From: Actinomyces sp. oral taxon 170 str. F0386
Lineage (GTDB): Bacteria; Actinomycetota; Actinomycetes; Actinomycetales; Actinomycetaceae
DNA length: 64,000 nucleotides
Assembly (NCBI RefSeq): GCF_000195595.1
Contig: NZ_GL882506.1
Location: 1-64,000, forward strand
Direction: 5' to 3'
A model generated the notes under the pieces. That model was not told where the DNA came from. It ran no database searches and saw only the letters and a list, made by a program, of their open reading frames with translations. The position numbers and the translations under genes are program-made. Shown here piece after piece: positions 9,228 through 20,328 of this stretch (the first letter of the stretch is position 1; the number at the start of each line of letters is the position of its first letter).

Positions 9228-10652
9228 ATGTTCAAGGACGCATCCGAGGCACTGACGTTCATCGAGAAGGAGAATGTCGCGCTGGTCGATGTGCGGTTCT
9301 GCGACCTACCCGGCGTCATGCAGCACTTCACCATCCCTGTGGCCGCATTCAAGGATGAGGCCCTCACCGATGGCCTCATGTTCGACGGCTCCTCAATCCG
9401 CGGATTCACCGCGATCCACGAGTCGGACATGAAGCTGATCCCCGATGTGACCACCGCCTTCCTCGACCCTTTCCGCGAGGAGAGGACGCTGGTCGTCAAC
9501 TTCTCGATCGTGGATCCCTTCACCGATGAGGTCTATTCCCGCGATCCTCGCTCGATCGCGGCCAAGGCGGAGGACTACCTGCGCTCCACCGGAATCGCCG
9601 ACACCTGCTACATCGGTGCGGAGGCGGAGTTCTACCTCTTCGACTCGGTGCGCTACGAGTCCTCGCCGGCCGAGTCCTTCTACGCCATCGACTCCGCCGA
9701 GGCCGCCTGGAACACCGGGCGAGAGGAGGAGGGGGGAAACAAGGGCTACAAGACCGCTTTCAAGGGCGGCTACTTCCCCGTCTCCCCCAACGACCAGATG
9801 GCTGACATCCGCGATCGCATGGTGCGCACCTGCCTGGCCTCCGGCCTGGGCATCGAGAGGGCCCACCATGAGGTCGGCACCGCCGGGCAGCAGGAGATCA
9901 ACTACCGCTTCTCCTCCCTGCTGGCCGCCGGCGACGACATGATGAAGTTCAAGTACATCATCAAGAACGAGGCCTGGCGCAACGGTAAGACCGCCACCTT
10001 CATGCCCAAGCCGATCTTCGGCGACAACGGCTCGGGCATGCACACGCACCACTCGCTGTGGAAGGACGGAAAGCCGCTGTTCTTCGACGAGCGCGGCTAC
10101 GGTCAGCTCTCAGACCTGGCCCGCTGGTACATCGGAGGCATCCTCGCCCACGCCCCGGCGCTGCTGGCCTTCACCAACCCGTCAGTCAACTCCTTCCACC
10201 GACTAGTTCCCGGCTTCGAGGCACCGGTCAACCTGGTCTACTCGGCCCGTAACCGTTCGGCCTGCATCCGTATCCCGGTCACGGGTTCCTCCCCCAAGGC
10301 CAAGCGCGTGGAGTACCGGGTGCCAGACCCCTCCTCCAACCCCTACCTGTGCTTCGCCGCCGTCCTCATGGCGGGCATCGATGGCATCCGCAACCGCATC
10401 GAGCCCCGCGAGCCCATCGACAAGGACCTCTACGAGCTCGCGCCCGAGGAGTACTTCGACATCGACAAGCTCCCCGACAGCCTGGACCAGGCGCTGGAGG
10501 CACTGGAGGAGGATCACGACTTCCTCACCGAGGGGGACGTCTTCACTCCTGATCTCATTGAGACCTGGATCGAGTACAAGCGCGCCAACGAGATCGAGCC
10601 GCTGCGACTGCGCCCCCACCCCTACGAGTTCCAGCTCTACTACGACCTGTGA
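9228..10652 (+). CDS. glnA: Glutamine synthetase type I
   Basis: 474 residues from the ATG at 9228, which has a TGGAGGAG site. It makes glutamine from glutamate, ammonia and ATP as a cytoplasmic dodecamer. Visible motifs include the N-terminal FDGSSIRGF latch, the ATP-binding [16 protein letters not shown], and the regulatory tyrosine in KDLYEL where GlnE adenylylates the enzyme. The matching adenylyltransferase is encoded at 14254-17847. The AT-richer 186-base upstream region probably holds its nitrogen-responsive promoter; I did not identify a specific GlnR box. Confidence 0.96.
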   Translation: MFKDASEALTFIEKENVALVDVRFCDLPGVMQHFTIPVAAFKDEALTDGLMFDGSSIRGFTAIHESDMKLIPDVTTAFLDPFREERTLVVNFSIVDPFTDEVYSRDPRSIAAKAEDYLRSTGIADTCYIGAEAEFYLFDSVRYESSPAESFYAIDSAEAAWNTGREEEGGNKGYKTAFKGGYFPVSPNDQMADIRDRMVRTCLASGLGIERAHHEVGTAGQQEINYRFSSLLAAGDDMMKFKYIIKNEAWRNGKTATFMPKPIFGDNGSGMHTHHSLWKDGKPLFFDERGYGQLSDLARWYIGGILAHAPALLAFTNPSVNSFHRLVPGFEAPVNLVYSARNRSACIRIPVTGSSPKAKRVEYRVPDPSSNPYLCFAAVLMAGIDGIRNRIEPREPIDKDLYELAPEEYFDIDKLPDSLDQALEALEEDHDFLTEGDVFTPDLIETWIEYKRANEIEPLRLRPHPYEFQLYYDL

Positions 10653-10669
10653 GTCGTTCATACAGCTCA

Positions 10670-10715
10670 GACGTCGGCCCTGAGCCTCCTATGCACGAGG
10701 CTCAGGGCCGACGTC
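10670..10715 (+). terminator. Perfect 19-bp hairpin terminator after glnA
   Basis: The stem starts GACGTCGGCCCTGAGCCTC and its exact reverse complement follows after an 8-nt loop, 17 bases past the glnA stop. Confidence 0.85.
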
Positions 10716-10807
10716 GTGCTGAACGCCACCTTCAGATATTGCATACCTATACTGCATTGCGGATATTCTTTCTCCGTCTTGATCCACTCCGAAGAGGACA
10801 ATCCACG

Positions 10808-11728
10808 ATGAGGTCCCGCCAACACACCGCTCTCGGGCTGGCAGCCGCCGCGTGCCTGATCTTGAGCGGATGCACCAATGCCGCTGACTGGAACGCGAAC
10901 CGGAGCTCGCAGATCCACTCCTACGACACCTCCTCGATCCAGGCTCAGCCCGACATCATCGCCACGCTCCCTCAGGGAGCCCTCGACGACGGCGTCCTGG
11001 ACGTGGCGGCATCCACGGACTATGCACCGGCGGAGTTCCTCGATCCCTCGGGCAAGGCCGTGGGCTACGACGTTGACCTCACCAACGCGATCGCCGCCGT
11101 CCTGGGCGTCAAAGGAAAGGTCCACACCGCCGAGTTCGACTCGATCATCGCCTCGATCGGGTCGAAGTACGACGCCGGTATCTCCTCCTTCACCGTGACG
11201 CCCGAGCGGACCGCCGAGGTCGACATGACGACCTACATCAACGTGGGCTCGCGCTTCAACGTCCAGGCCGGTAATCCCAAGGGCGTCGAAACCTCAGACC
11301 ACCTCAAGCTGTGCGGACGGACCATTGGCGTCCAGGTGGGAACCGACCAGGAGACCGCCATGCGCAAGGCCGCTGACGAGTGCTCCGAGGCGGGCAAGGG
11401 CGTCTTGTCGGTACGGGCCTACTCCAAGCAGTCCGAGGCCACCACTGGTCTGGTCGGTGGAACCATCGACGCCACCTACTCCGACTCCACCGTGGCCGGG
11501 TACGCCGTCGAGCTGACCGACGGCCAGATCGTCACCCTGGGAGAGGTGGAGGACGCCGCCCCCCAGGGCGTGGTGACCTCCAAGGCCGACCCGCAGTTCA
11601 CCGCAGCGATCCAGGCTGCCGTCCAGTACCTCATGGACCAGGGCATCTGGCAGAAGATCCTGGACAACTGGGGCGTGAAGGACGCCGCACTGACCACCGC
11701 AGAACTCAATCCCGCAGTGAAGGAGTGA
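10808..11728 (+). CDS. Amino acid ABC transporter substrate-binding lipoprotein
   Basis: 306 residues from the ATG at 10808. An N-terminal signal peptide ends in a lipobox (LILSGC), so the mature protein is tethered outside the membrane by a lipidated Cys. The rest is a type 3 (polar amino acid) solute-binding domain (YAPAEFLDPSGKAVGYDVDL). It is the first gene of a three-gene transporter set, with only 3 bases before the permease gene. The position after glnA suggests glutamine, glutamate or a related substrate; this is inference. Confidence 0.92.
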   Translation: MRSRQHTALGLAAAACLILSGCTNAADWNANRSSQIHSYDTSSIQAQPDIIATLPQGALDDGVLDVAASTDYAPAEFLDPSGKAVGYDVDLTNAIAAVLGVKGKVHTAEFDSIIASIGSKYDAGISSFTVTPERTAEVDMTTYINVGSRFNVQAGNPKGVETSDHLKLCGRTIGVQVGTDQETAMRKAADECSEAGKGVLSVRAYSKQSEATTGLVGGTIDATYSDSTVAGYAVELTDGQIVTLGEVEDAAPQGVVTSKADPQFTAAIQAAVQYLMDQGIWQKILDNWGVKDAALTTAELNPAVKE

Positions 11729-11731
11729 GCC

Positions 11732-12697
11732 GTGACTGCCTCACCCGCCTCCGACGACGACAAGGTCGTCCTCAACAACCCCAAGCCGGTCCCCCGCCCC
11801 GGGACCTGGATCAGCGCCGCGATCGTCACGGTCCTGGGGGCCATGCTCATCCACGGTCTGGTCACCAATGAGAAGTTCCACTGGTCCACGGTCTGGTTCT
11901 TCCTGCGCGAGATCCACGTGGTCAAGGCCGTCGGCTGGACGCTGCTGCTGACATTCATGGCCATGGCCATCGGCATCGTCCTGGCGGTCACGACAGCGAT
12001 CCTGCGGCAGTCCTCCAACCCGGTCCTGCGCTGGGTGGCACTGGCCTACCTGTGGTTCTTCCGCGGTACCCCGATCTACACCCAGCTGGTGTTCTGGGGG
12101 GCACTGTCCGCCCTCTACCAGCAGCTGAGCCTGGGCATCCCCTTCGGCCCCGAGCTGCTGACCTTCAAGACGACGACGGTCTTCACGCCCTTCGTCGCAG
12201 CCGTTCTGGGACTGGGCATCAACGAGGGGGCCTACCTCTCCGAGATCGTACGCTCGGGTCTGAACTCCGTGGACAAGGGCCAGAGTGAGGCCGCGGGGGC
12301 CCTAGGCATGAGCAAGGGTCAGATCCTGCGGAGGATCGTTCTGCCGCAGGCGATGCGGGTCATCGTTCCGCCCACCGGCAATGAGACCATCTCCATGCTC
12401 AAGACGACCTCCCTGGTGCTGGCAGTCCCCTTCACCCTGGACCTGACCTTCGTCACCAACTCCTACGCGTCGCTGACCTACCAGATCATCCCGCTACTCA
12501 TCGTTGCGGCCATCTGGTACATCATCATCACCTCGATCCTTATGGTGGGGCAGCACTACATCGAGCGCTACTACGGCAAGGGTTTCGAGTCCGACACGGA
12601 CTCCGCCCCCGGTGACCGGGGGCTGTCCGCCCGCCAGCAGGCCATCCTCAATGCCCACACCACCAAGGACGATCCCTTCCTGGAGGTCACCCCATGA
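11732..12697 (+). CDS. Amino acid ABC transporter permease (HisM/GlnP type)
   Basis: 321 residues from a GTG. It contains several membrane helices and the ATPase-contact loop [20 protein letters not shown] with the conserved EAA..G pattern of binding-protein-dependent permeases. The N-terminus carries an extra helix and a soluble stretch before the permease core. It overlaps the ATPase gene start by four bases (ATGA), showing translational coupling. Confidence 0.93.
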   Translation: MTASPASDDDKVVLNNPKPVPRPGTWISAAIVTVLGAMLIHGLVTNEKFHWSTVWFFLREIHVVKAVGWTLLLTFMAMAIGIVLAVTTAILRQSSNPVLRWVALAYLWFFRGTPIYTQLVFWGALSALYQQLSLGIPFGPELLTFKTTTVFTPFVAAVLGLGINEGAYLSEIVRSGLNSVDKGQSEAAGALGMSKGQILRRIVLPQAMRVIVPPTGNETISMLKTTSLVLAVPFTLDLTFVTNSYASLTYQIIPLLIVAAIWYIIITSILMVGQHYIERYYGKGFESDTDSAPGDRGLSARQQAILNAHTTKDDPFLEVTP

Positions 12698-13494
12698 GCG
12701 CGTCCATTCACACCGCGGCTGAGACGCCGAAGGTCGAGATCAGCGGTCTGCACAAGTTCTTCGGCGAGCTGCACGTGCTGCGCGGCATCGACCTCATCGT
12801 GCCTCCGGGATCGGTCACGGTTCTCATCGGCCCCTCCGGCTCGGGCAAGTCAACGCTTCTGCGCTGCATCAACGAGCTGGAGTCCATCGACGCAGGCCGG
12901 GTCAAGGTCGACGGCGAGCTCATCGGGATGCGCGAGGTGGAGCGCGGCGGGCGCACCGAGCTGCACGCCCTGTCTGACAAGGCCCGTGCCGCGCAGCGTG
13001 CCAAGATCGGCATGGTATTCCAGCGCTTCAACCTCTTCCCCCACATGACGGCTCTGGAGAACGTCATGGAGGCACCGGTTCAGGTCAAGAAGACCCCCAA
13101 GACCAAGGCCCGCGAGCGCGGCATCGAGCTTCTGGAACGGGTGGGGCTCGGCGATCGGCTCGACCACTACCCCTCCCAGCTCTCCGGCGGTCAGCAGCAG
13201 CGGGTGGCGATCGCCCGGGCGCTGGCGATGGACCCCGAGCTCATGCTCTTCGACGAGCCAACCTCCGCCCTGGACCCCGAGCTGGTCGGCGAGGTTCTTC
13301 AGGTCATGAAGGACCTGGCCGCCTCCGGGATGACGATGGTGGTGGTCACCCATGAGATGGGTTTCGCCCGGGAGGTCGGTGACCAGCTGGTCTTCATGGA
13401 TGGCGGCGTCATCTGCGAGTCCGGTGACCCCGTCGAGGTTCTGGACAGCCCTCAGGCCGATCGCACCCGGGCCTTCCTCTCCTCGGTCCTCTAA
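12694..13494 (+). CDS. Amino acid ABC transporter ATP-binding protein (GlnQ type)
   Basis: 266 residues. Walker A is GPSGSGKST, the signature is LSGGQQQR, and Walker B is LMLFDEP followed by TSALDPE and a switch His in VVTHEM. All catalytic motifs are intact. It energises the permease encoded just upstream; the start codon overlaps the permease stop. Confidence 0.95.
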   Translation: MSASIHTAAETPKVEISGLHKFFGELHVLRGIDLIVPPGSVTVLIGPSGSGKSTLLRCINELESIDAGRVKVDGELIGMREVERGGRTELHALSDKARAAQRAKIGMVFQRFNLFPHMTALENVMEAPVQVKKTPKTKARERGIELLERVGLGDRLDHYPSQLSGGQQQRVAIARALAMDPELMLFDEPTSALDPELVGEVLQVMKDLAASGMTMVVVTHEMGFAREVGDQLVFMDGGVICESGDPVEVLDSPQADRTRAFLSSVL

Positions 13495-13504
13495 GGCGAG
13501 CAGG

Positions 13505-14158
13505 TCAGGAGGAGACCTGGTCCCACGCGCCGTCGTCCCAGGAAGTCAGGCTCCACCCGGCACTGGGATCGCCGTCGACGACGGTGATCCCAGTGTTATG
13601 CATGGGGCGCTCGGCGATCCACAGCGGGTCCACGGCGCCTCCGGGCGCGGCCTTGAGGGAGGTCCACAGGCGCAGCGCGGTGCCGTGGGAGACGAGCAGG
13701 GCTGCTGCGCTGCCCGCCTTGGCGGTCTGTTCGGCGACTCGGCCGACGGCGTCGTCGAAGCGCTGGAGCGTGTCGGTGCCGTCCTCCGGGGATCCGGGGA
13801 TGCGGCAAGCGGGACGCCCGGCCATCCAGGAACGGGTGGTGTCCACGTAGCAGGCCACTGAGCGGGCGTCAGTGCTCATCTCCAGATCAGCGGCCAGGAC
13901 CTCGCGCAGGCCCGAGTCGATGGTGGCGCTCAGGCCGGTGGCCGCCTCAATGGGGGCGATGGTCTGCCGGGCGCGCAGGATCGGGGAGACCCACAGGGAT
14001 CCCAGTCCATCAAGCAGGCCTGTCTCCTTCAGGCGGGCCGGCAGCCCGTCGGCCTCCCGGAGGCCGACGTCGTCCAGGGGGTTCCCCGGGAAGGCGGTGT
14101 CGAGTGCCTGCATGACATTGGCGACGGTGCGACCGTGGCGTACGAGAATGAGCCTCAC
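13505..14158 (-). CDS. Histidine phosphatase family protein
   Basis: 217 residues. The N-terminal LVRHGRT carries the catalytic His, and a second conserved His lies in LVSHGTALRLW, as in phosphoglycerate-mutase-like phosphatases. The substrate is not evident. It converges with the ABC ATPase gene, 10 bases apart, and lies downstream of glnE on the same strand. Confidence 0.9.
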   Translation of the reverse strand: MRLILVRHGRTVANVMQALDTAFPGNPLDDVGLREADGLPARLKETGLLDGLGSLWVSPILRARQTIAPIEAATGLSATIDSGLREVLAADLEMSTDARSVACYVDTTRSWMAGRPACRIPGSPEDGTDTLQRFDDAVGRVAEQTAKAGSAAALLVSHGTALRLWTSLKAAPGGAVDPLWIAERPMHNTGITVVDGDPSAGWSLTSWDDGAWDQVSS

Positions 14159-14253
14159 GGCGCCAAGTCTGCCAGGTCCGCAGTGCGCCGGCCTTCGACG
14201 ACGGTGCGATCCTCGTCGCCCAGCCTTGCCCGACTGGTTCCGTGTCCGCCCGG

Positions 14254-17200
14254 TCAGCTCCAGGGGTAGGGCCCCTCCGGACGCCTCCTGGTTGCCCGGT
14301 TACGACCCGCACGTCTGGGGCTCCTGGATCCTGACGCCGCTGTACCCCGACGGGACTGTCCGTGAGCATTCCTGGCCGAGCCTGTTGAGCGGCCCGGCGC
14401 CGGTTCCGCGCTCTGATCCTGACTCACCGAGGTGCTGGTCGATGGCGTCGGCGCGGACGGGGGCGAGCCATGGGCGGTGCCGTCGGTGAAGACGATGCGT
14501 TCGGCCACGGCTCGCGTGTGGCGTGCACTGCGGCGGTAGAGGTCCTCCAGCTCGCGCTCCTTGCCGCTGCCCAGGCCGATGAGACGCCCCACCAGACGGA
14601 TCTCGCGGATCTGGATGGGAAGGACCTGAGAGCGCGGCCCGGAGGCACGCCCGGTGCCCAGGACGATCGCGGAGCGCAACCGGCTGGCCAGGATCCAGGT
14701 CGAGGCCAGTACTCCCCCGTCGTCGGCGCTCAGCAGCCCAGCCCGAACCGCTGCCTGGAGCGCGCCGATGGTCGAGGTGGTCCGCAGCTCCGGAGTCCGT
14801 CCGGCGTGGGCGAGCTGGAGCACCTGAGCACTCCACTCCACGTCGCTGAGTCCTCCGGGGCCGAGCTTGAGGTGACGGGCCGGGTCGACACCTCGGGGCA
14901 GGCGCTCGGTCTCTACCCGGGCCTTGATCCTGCGGATCTCCCGCAGGTCCTGGGAGCTCAATCCGTCCTCGGCCCAACGCAGCGGGTTGATGAGCTCCTC
15001 GAAACGCCGACCCAGGTCACGGTCCCCGGCACAGGCCCTGGCGCGCAGCAGCGCCTGCCGCTCCCACAGGGCCGACCAGCGCCCGTAGTACTCGCCGTAG
15101 GCCTCCAGCGAGCGGCTCATAACACCCTGGCGGCCCTCTGGCCGCAGATCGGAGTCCACTTCGAGGGGGCGCGGACGGGCTGAGGCAAGAAGCCCTACGA
15201 CCTGCTTGGCCACGGCCTCGGCCTCCTGAGCGGCGGCGGCCTCGCTCACCGCGTCGTGGGCCTCATGGACGAACAGGACGTCCGCGTCGGAGGCGTACCC
15301 GATCTCCCGGCCTCCCAGGCGCCCCATGGCGATGACGGCGTGCCGTGCCAGCGCCCCGTCCCATCCACCGCTGGCGTCCGGCCCCGTGGCGACGGCCCCA
15401 ATACCGTCACGCTGGGCAATGACCAGTCCGGTGGCGACCGTCAGCACCCCGTCCAGGACCGCGTCGGTGGCGTCGGTGAGGATGGAGGCGGTGCGCTCGG
15501 GATCGATGCCGTCGAGGCAATCGGCCAGTGAGGCTCGTACCTCCTCGCGGGCTCGCACCCTCAGGATCGCCTGGACCGCCTCAAGCGCCTGTTCAGCGAG
15601 CGCAGTGTCATCCGGCCCGCTGAGGCTGCGTCGGCGCAGGACGGCGGCGACTTCCTCCGCCAGGGCGCCGGGGCGGCGGGGCTCGAGCTCGGCGTCGTCG
15701 TCGAGCCAGGCGATGGACTCGGGGAACTCCGCCAGGCGCTCGGTGGCCCAGTGAGCGCCTGAGAGCACCTGGCACAGTCTGCGCGCGGCCACCGGCGAGT
15801 CCCGCAGCATGGCCAGGTACCAGTGCGATCCCCCGATGGCCTCCGACAGGCGGCGGAAGGACAGCAGGCCGAAGTCGGGGTCGGCGCCTTCGCCGATCCA
15901 GCCAATGATGACCGGCAGGAGCTGACGCTGGATGGCCGCTCTGCGGCTGACGCCTTCGGTGAGGGCCTGGATGTGTCGCAGCGCCCCGTCCGGGTCCGTG
16001 TAGCCGACGGCGGCGAGCCGCTCGCGCGCCGCCCGGGGGCTCAGAGCCATCTCGTCAGCGCTCAGGGCGGCTGCAAAGCTCAGCAGGGGGCGATAGTAGA
16101 TCTCCTGATGGAGGGCTCGCACGCGCCGGCGCAGGTCCTTGAAGTCCTCCCACAGACTGTCGCCCCGGCCCAGGCAGTTGCTGACACCGCGCTCGATGCG
16201 GCGCAGGTCCTCCTCCTTACTCGGCAGGTTGTGGGTGCGGCGCAGGCGGAAGAGCTGGCTGCGGTGCTCCAGGAGCCGCAGGGCCTTGTAGCAGCTGCTC
16301 ATGGCCGCGGCGTCGGCCCGGCTGACGTAGCCACCGGCGCTGAGCGCGTCGAGGGCCTCCAGGGTCCCGCGCACGCGTAGGCTCTGGTCGGAGCGGCCGT
16401 GGACGAGTTGGAGGAGCTGGACGGTGAACTCCACGTCCCGCAAGCCACCGGGCCCCAGCTTGATACGCCGGTCCGTACCGCCGCGCGGTACGGACTCCTT
16501 CTCCACCCGGCGCCGCATGGCACGGGCGTCCTCGACAAAGTTCTCCCGCCGGCTGGCCTCCCACACAAGGGGCGCCACGCCATGCTCGTAGCGCGAGCCC
16601 AGCTCCGTGTCCCCGGCGCAGGCCCTGGCCTTGAGCAGGGCCTGGAACTCCCACGAGGCGGCCCATCGCCGGTAGTAGGCCAGGTGAGAGTCGAGCGTGC
16701 GCACGAGCGCGCCGTCCTTGCCCTCGGGGCGCAGCGCCGTGTCCAGCGGCCACAGGGGCGGCTCGGGCGCGGTGGCGGAGACGACATGGGCGAGTACGGT
16801 GGCCAGGCGGGTGCCGATGTCCACGAGGTACTCCTCGCTGAGTGGCTCCCGCGGTATCCAAGACTGCTGGGCCTGGCCGACGACGTAGACGACGTCGACG
16901 TCGGAGATGTAGTTGAGCTCGCGCGCCCCGGTCTTGCCCATGGCGATCACGGCGAGTGTCACCTCATCGGCTTGGGGACCGACAGCGGCACGGGCAATGA
17001 GCAGAGCGGAATCCAGGGCGGCATCAGCGAGCTCGGCCATGCGACGGCAGACGGTCGAGACGTGCTCGATCGGGTCCGAGCTGGTGAGGTCATCGGCGAC
17101 GATCGCGGTGAGACGGTCACGGTAGGCGCGACGCAGCGCAGCGGTCGCACGTTCCAGGGCAGGGTTCTGGCCACCCGGATCCTGGGGGCCCTCATCACCA

Positions 17201-17847
17201 TCTGAAGGAGCCGTCCCCAACGCGCCTTGGACCTCTCGCCGCAGCTTCTCTGCGGCCCCCGGTTCCTGGGGTGCGTCCCAGGCTCTGGCCGGCGCAAGCG
17301 CTGTGATGCGCTCCGGGTGGGCGACAAGAAAGTCTCCCAGGGCCTGGGAGGCGCCCAGAACCGCCAGAAGACGATGCCGGTGCTCACGAGTACCAGCATC
17401 GGGCGCGCTGAGCAGGCCACGTAGAAGGGCTGCCGGCGTCGGCGTGCACCCGGGCTCGACGTCGTCGGGCGAAGCAGCGGGCCGTGACTCGGCTGCGGTT
17501 GCGACCTCAGCCAGTCGGACCAGGCTGAGCAGGGCCATGTCGGGATCGGCGGTGAGAGCCAGGGACTCGATGAGCTCCTCGGCACCGGGGCCGAGCCGCA
17601 TACCACCCGCTCGGCCACCTGGCCGCTGGGCGCGACCAGCCGAGGGCCGAGCGGATGGCCCGTCGGTGCGGTCGGCGTCGTCGGCGTCACTGTCGGTTGA
17701 GAGGAGGAGTCTTAGCGCCGGGTCATCCAGGAGGGCACCGGCGCGGGTGGCATTCTGGAAACCGGCTCGCAGGAGCAGCGTCCTGGGTGAGGAGCTGTGC
17801 CGTGAGGGCGCCCCCACCGGTGGTCGTTGCGCGCGATGCTCTCTCAC
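14254..17847 (-). CDS. glnE: Bifunctional glutamine-synthetase adenylyltransferase/deadenylase GlnE
   Basis: About 1,197 residues from the GTG at 17847, which follows GCAGGAGGCC; a GTG at 17865 would add six residues. GlnE adds AMP to, and removes it from, the regulatory tyrosine of GlnA. Two nucleotidyltransferase domains are visible, each with a DxD motif (YISDVDVVYV in the first half, YASDADVLFV in the second), each followed by a helical domain with a LKLGPGGLxDVE or similar segment. The last ~70 residues are a low-complexity Ser/Arg tail. It lies directly behind glnA2. Confidence 0.95.
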   Translation of the reverse strand: MREHRAQRPPVGAPSRHSSSPRTLLLRAGFQNATRAGALLDDPALRLLLSTDSDADDADRTDGPSARPSAGRAQRPGGRAGGMRLGPGAEELIESLALTADPDMALLSLVRLAEVATAAESRPAASPDDVEPGCTPTPAALLRGLLSAPDAGTREHRHRLLAVLGASQALGDFLVAHPERITALAPARAWDAPQEPGAAEKLRREVQGALGTAPSDGDEGPQDPGGQNPALERATAALRRAYRDRLTAIVADDLTSSDPIEHVSTVCRRMAELADAALDSALLIARAAVGPQADEVTLAVIAMGKTGARELNYISDVDVVYVVGQAQQSWIPREPLSEEYLVDIGTRLATVLAHVVSATAPEPPLWPLDTALRPEGKDGALVRTLDSHLAYYRRWAASWEFQALLKARACAGDTELGSRYEHGVAPLVWEASRRENFVEDARAMRRRVEKESVPRGGTDRRIKLGPGGLRDVEFTVQLLQLVHGRSDQSLRVRGTLEALDALSAGGYVSRADAAAMSSCYKALRLLEHRSQLFRLRRTHNLPSKEEDLRRIERGVSNCLGRGDSLWEDFKDLRRRVRALHQEIYYRPLLSFAAALSADEMALSPRAARERLAAVGYTDPDGALRHIQALTEGVSRRAAIQRQLLPVIIGWIGEGADPDFGLLSFRRLSEAIGGSHWYLAMLRDSPVAARRLCQVLSGAHWATERLAEFPESIAWLDDDAELEPRRPGALAEEVAAVLRRRSLSGPDDTALAEQALEAVQAILRVRAREEVRASLADCLDGIDPERTASILTDATDAVLDGVLTVATGLVIAQRDGIGAVATGPDASGGWDGALARHAVIAMGRLGGREIGYASDADVLFVHEAHDAVSEAAAAQEAEAVAKQVVGLLASARPRPLEVDSDLRPEGRQGVMSRSLEAYGEYYGRWSALWERQALLRARACAGDRDLGRRFEELINPLRWAEDGLSSQDLREIRRIKARVETERLPRGVDPARHLKLGPGGLSDVEWSAQVLQLAHAGRTPELRTTSTIGALQAAVRAGLLSADDGGVLASTWILASRLRSAIVLGTGRASGPRSQVLPIQIREIRLVGRLIGLGSGKERELEDLYRRSARHTRAVAERIVFTDGTAHGSPPSAPTPSTSTSVSQDQSAEPAPGRSTGSARNAHGQSRRGTAASGSRSPRRAGRNRATRRRPEGPYPWS

Positions 17848-17865
17848 GACGGCCTCCTGCTCCAC

Positions 17866-19197
17866 TCAGACGTGGGGGAAGAACTGGCTGATCTCGAAGT
17901 CGGTGACCTGGGCGTCGTAGGCCCGGTACTCGCGGCGCTTGTTGCGCAGGAAGAACTCGAAGGTGTCCTCGCCGAAAGTGTCGGCCACCAGGTCGGACTG
18001 CTCCATGGCCGCCACCGCGCTCTTGAGCGAGGTGGGCAGGGCGTGGATCCCCAGGGCCTTGCGCTCCATCTCGGACAGCGCCCACACGTCGTCCTCGGCC
18101 TCGGGGGGCAGCTCGTAGCCCTCCTCGATGCCCTTGAGCCCCGCGGCCAGGATGACCGCGTAAGCCAGGTAGGGGTTGGCCGACGAGTCGATGCCACGGA
18201 ACTCCACGCGCGCGGACTGGGCCTTGCCGGGCTTGTGCATGGGCACACGCACCAGGGCTGAGCGGTTGTTGTGGCCCCAGCACACGTAGCTGGGGGCCTC
18301 GTCCCCGCCCCACAGGCGCTTGTAGGAGTTGACGTGCTGGTTGGTGACCGCCGTGATCTCCGAGGCGTGGTGCAGCAGCCCGGCGATGAAGGACCGACCG
18401 GTGGCGGAAAGCTGGTACTGGCCGGAGGGGTCGAAGAAGGCGTTGCGGTCGCCCTCGAACAGGGAGAAGTGCGTGTGCATGCCCGAGCCGAACTGGTCGG
18501 GGAAGGGCTTGGGCATGAAGGTGGCCAGGCAGCCCTCCTCCAGGGCGACCTCCTCGACGACGGCGCGGAAGGTCATGATGTTGTCCGCCATGGACAGGGC
18601 GTCGGCGAAGCGCAGATCGATCTCGTTCTGCCCGGGGCCGCCCTCGTGGTGGGAGAACTGCACCGAGATCCCCATCTGCTCGAGCATGAGGATGGCGTGA
18701 CGGCGGAAGTCGTGGGCGGTCCCGCCGGGCACGTGGTCGAAGTAGCCGGCGTCGTCGGTGGGGCGGATGCGCCCGTCAGCGTCCCGGTTGACCAGGTAGA
18801 ACTCGATCTCGGGGTGGATGTAGCAGGTGAAGCCGGCCTCGGCGACCCGGGCGAGCTGGCGCTCGAGCACGGAGCGCGGGTCGGTGCGGGCGGGCTCGCC
18901 GTCGGGCGTGAGGACGTCGCAGAACATACGGGCCACACCGTTGGCTCCGTCCCGCCATGGCAGCATCTGGAAGGTGGAGGGGTCCGGTGCGAGCAGCATG
19001 TCGGACTCGAAGACACGGGTCAGGCCCTCGATCGCTGAGCCGTCGAAGCCGATGCCCTCCTCGAAGGCGCTCTCAACCTCGGCCGGCGCGATGGCCACCG
19101 ACTTGAGCTGCCCGGACACGTCCGTGAACCACAGGCGGATAAAGCTGATGTCACGTTCCTCGATGGCTCGGAGCACGTACTCCTGCTGCTTGTCCAT
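17866..19197 (-). CDS. glnA2: Second glutamine synthetase (GlnA2 type)
   Basis: 443 residues. It is a shorter glutamine synthetase with FDGSAIEGLTRV, the MPKPFPDQFGSGMHTHFS nucleotide region and RVEFRGID near the C-terminus. At the position of the adenylylation tyrosine loop the sequence is LPPEAED with no DLY motif, so GlnE is unlikely to modify it. Such GlnA2-type enzymes sit beside glnE in actinobacteria. The stop adjoins the glnE start, indicating one operon. Confidence 0.93.
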   Translation of the reverse strand: MDKQQEYVLRAIEERDISFIRLWFTDVSGQLKSVAIAPAEVESAFEEGIGFDGSAIEGLTRVFESDMLLAPDPSTFQMLPWRDGANGVARMFCDVLTPDGEPARTDPRSVLERQLARVAEAGFTCYIHPEIEFYLVNRDADGRIRPTDDAGYFDHVPGGTAHDFRRHAILMLEQMGISVQFSHHEGGPGQNEIDLRFADALSMADNIMTFRAVVEEVALEEGCLATFMPKPFPDQFGSGMHTHFSLFEGDRNAFFDPSGQYQLSATGRSFIAGLLHHASEITAVTNQHVNSYKRLWGGDEAPSYVCWGHNNRSALVRVPMHKPGKAQSARVEFRGIDSSANPYLAYAVILAAGLKGIEEGYELPPEAEDDVWALSEMERKALGIHALPTSLKSAVAAMEQSDLVADTFGEDTFEFFLRNKRREYRAYDAQVTDFEISQFFPHV

Positions 19198-19391
19198 GGG
19201 GCCTCCTCAGCGTGGGGTGCGGCAGCGGGCCGACGGCGCTGCTCGCCGTCGACCGCCTGAGACGTTGGTACTGGCATCCAGCCTAGTGCGCGGGTGCGTC
19301 AGGCAGGTTTCGAGGATCGCCCCCGGTGAAGGAGGAGCAACGAGGGCAGTGACGCGCTGAAGCCTCCCCTCACCTCGGGTAGCCTCACCCC

Positions 19392-20234
19392 ATGGCTACA
19401 CCCGAGTCCCCTTACGGTACTTCCGCCGCCATCGGAGGCGGCAAGCCCGTGCGCGTTCATCATCTGGCCGCCGCCAAGAACGACGGCGTCAAGCTGGTCA
19501 TGCTCACCGCCTACGACGCCGTGACCGCCCAGGTCCTGGACGCCGCCGGAACCGACCTGCTGCTGGTGGGTGACTCGATCGGCAACGTTATGCTCGGGCA
19601 CGACTCGACGCTGCCGGTGGAGCTGGAGGAGATGGTGGTGGCCACGCGCTCCGTCGCGCGGGCCACCAAGCGCGCGCTCGTCGTGGCCGACCTTCCCTTC
19701 GGCACCTATGAGGCCGGCCCGGAGCAGGCGCTGGCCAGCGCGGTGCGTCTCATGAAGGCGGGAGCCAACGCCGTCAAGCTCGAGGGCGGCCGCCCCCGGA
19801 CCGCGAGCGTGCGAGCACTGACCCAGGCAGGCATCCCGGTGGTGGGCCACCTGGGATTCACCCCGCAGAGCGTCAACATGCTCGGAGGCTTCCGGGTCCA
19901 GGGGCGCGGCCAGGCCGCAGAGGATCTGTTGGCCGATGCGCGGGCACTGGCCGAGGCGGGGGCGATCGCCCTCGTCCTGGAGATGGTGCCCGAGCCTCTG
20001 GCCGCGCGCGTCACCGATTCGCTCGAGATCCCCACGATCGGTATTGGCGCGGGCGCCCGCTGCGACGGCCAGGTCCTCGTGTGGACGGACATGGCCGGGA
20101 TGACGGACTGGTCGCCGCGCTTCGCCCACCAGTTCGGCCAGGTCGGCCAGGCGCTGCAGCAGGCGGCCGCCGACTACGGCACCGCGGTGCGTGAGCAGAC
20201 CTTCCCGGCGGAGAAGCACTGGTTCTCCTCCTGA
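19392..20234 (+). CDS. panB: 3-methyl-2-oxobutanoate hydroxymethyltransferase
   Basis: 280 residues. PanB adds a hydroxymethyl group from 5,10-methylene-THF to 2-oxoisovalerate, giving ketopantoate for pantothenate and CoA synthesis. Family motifs are clear: [13 protein letters not shown], the metal-binding [38 protein letters not shown] and IGIGAG. It is divergent from glnA2 across 194 bases. Confidence 0.95.
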   Translation: MATPESPYGTSAAIGGGKPVRVHHLAAAKNDGVKLVMLTAYDAVTAQVLDAAGTDLLLVGDSIGNVMLGHDSTLPVELEEMVVATRSVARATKRALVVADLPFGTYEAGPEQALASAVRLMKAGANAVKLEGGRPRTASVRALTQAGIPVVGHLGFTPQSVNMLGGFRVQGRGQAAEDLLADARALAEAGAIALVLEMVPEPLAARVTDSLEIPTIGIGAGARCDGQVLVWTDMAGMTDWSPRFAHQFGQVGQALQQAAADYGTAVREQTFPAEKHWFSS

Positions 20235-20328
20235 CGGTGACAAGACTCATAGCGCGGTTCGAGAGGCAAGCACGGTGCGGCTGAAAGGGAAGTCCCACGA
20301 AGCGGACGCCTGCTCCTATGCTGATGCT

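Noticed and set aside
14470-19038. Several 200-270 residue frames antisense to glnE and glnA2
   Set aside because: The recognised genes occupy the other strand with full catalytic motifs; the antisense products have no protein-like features.
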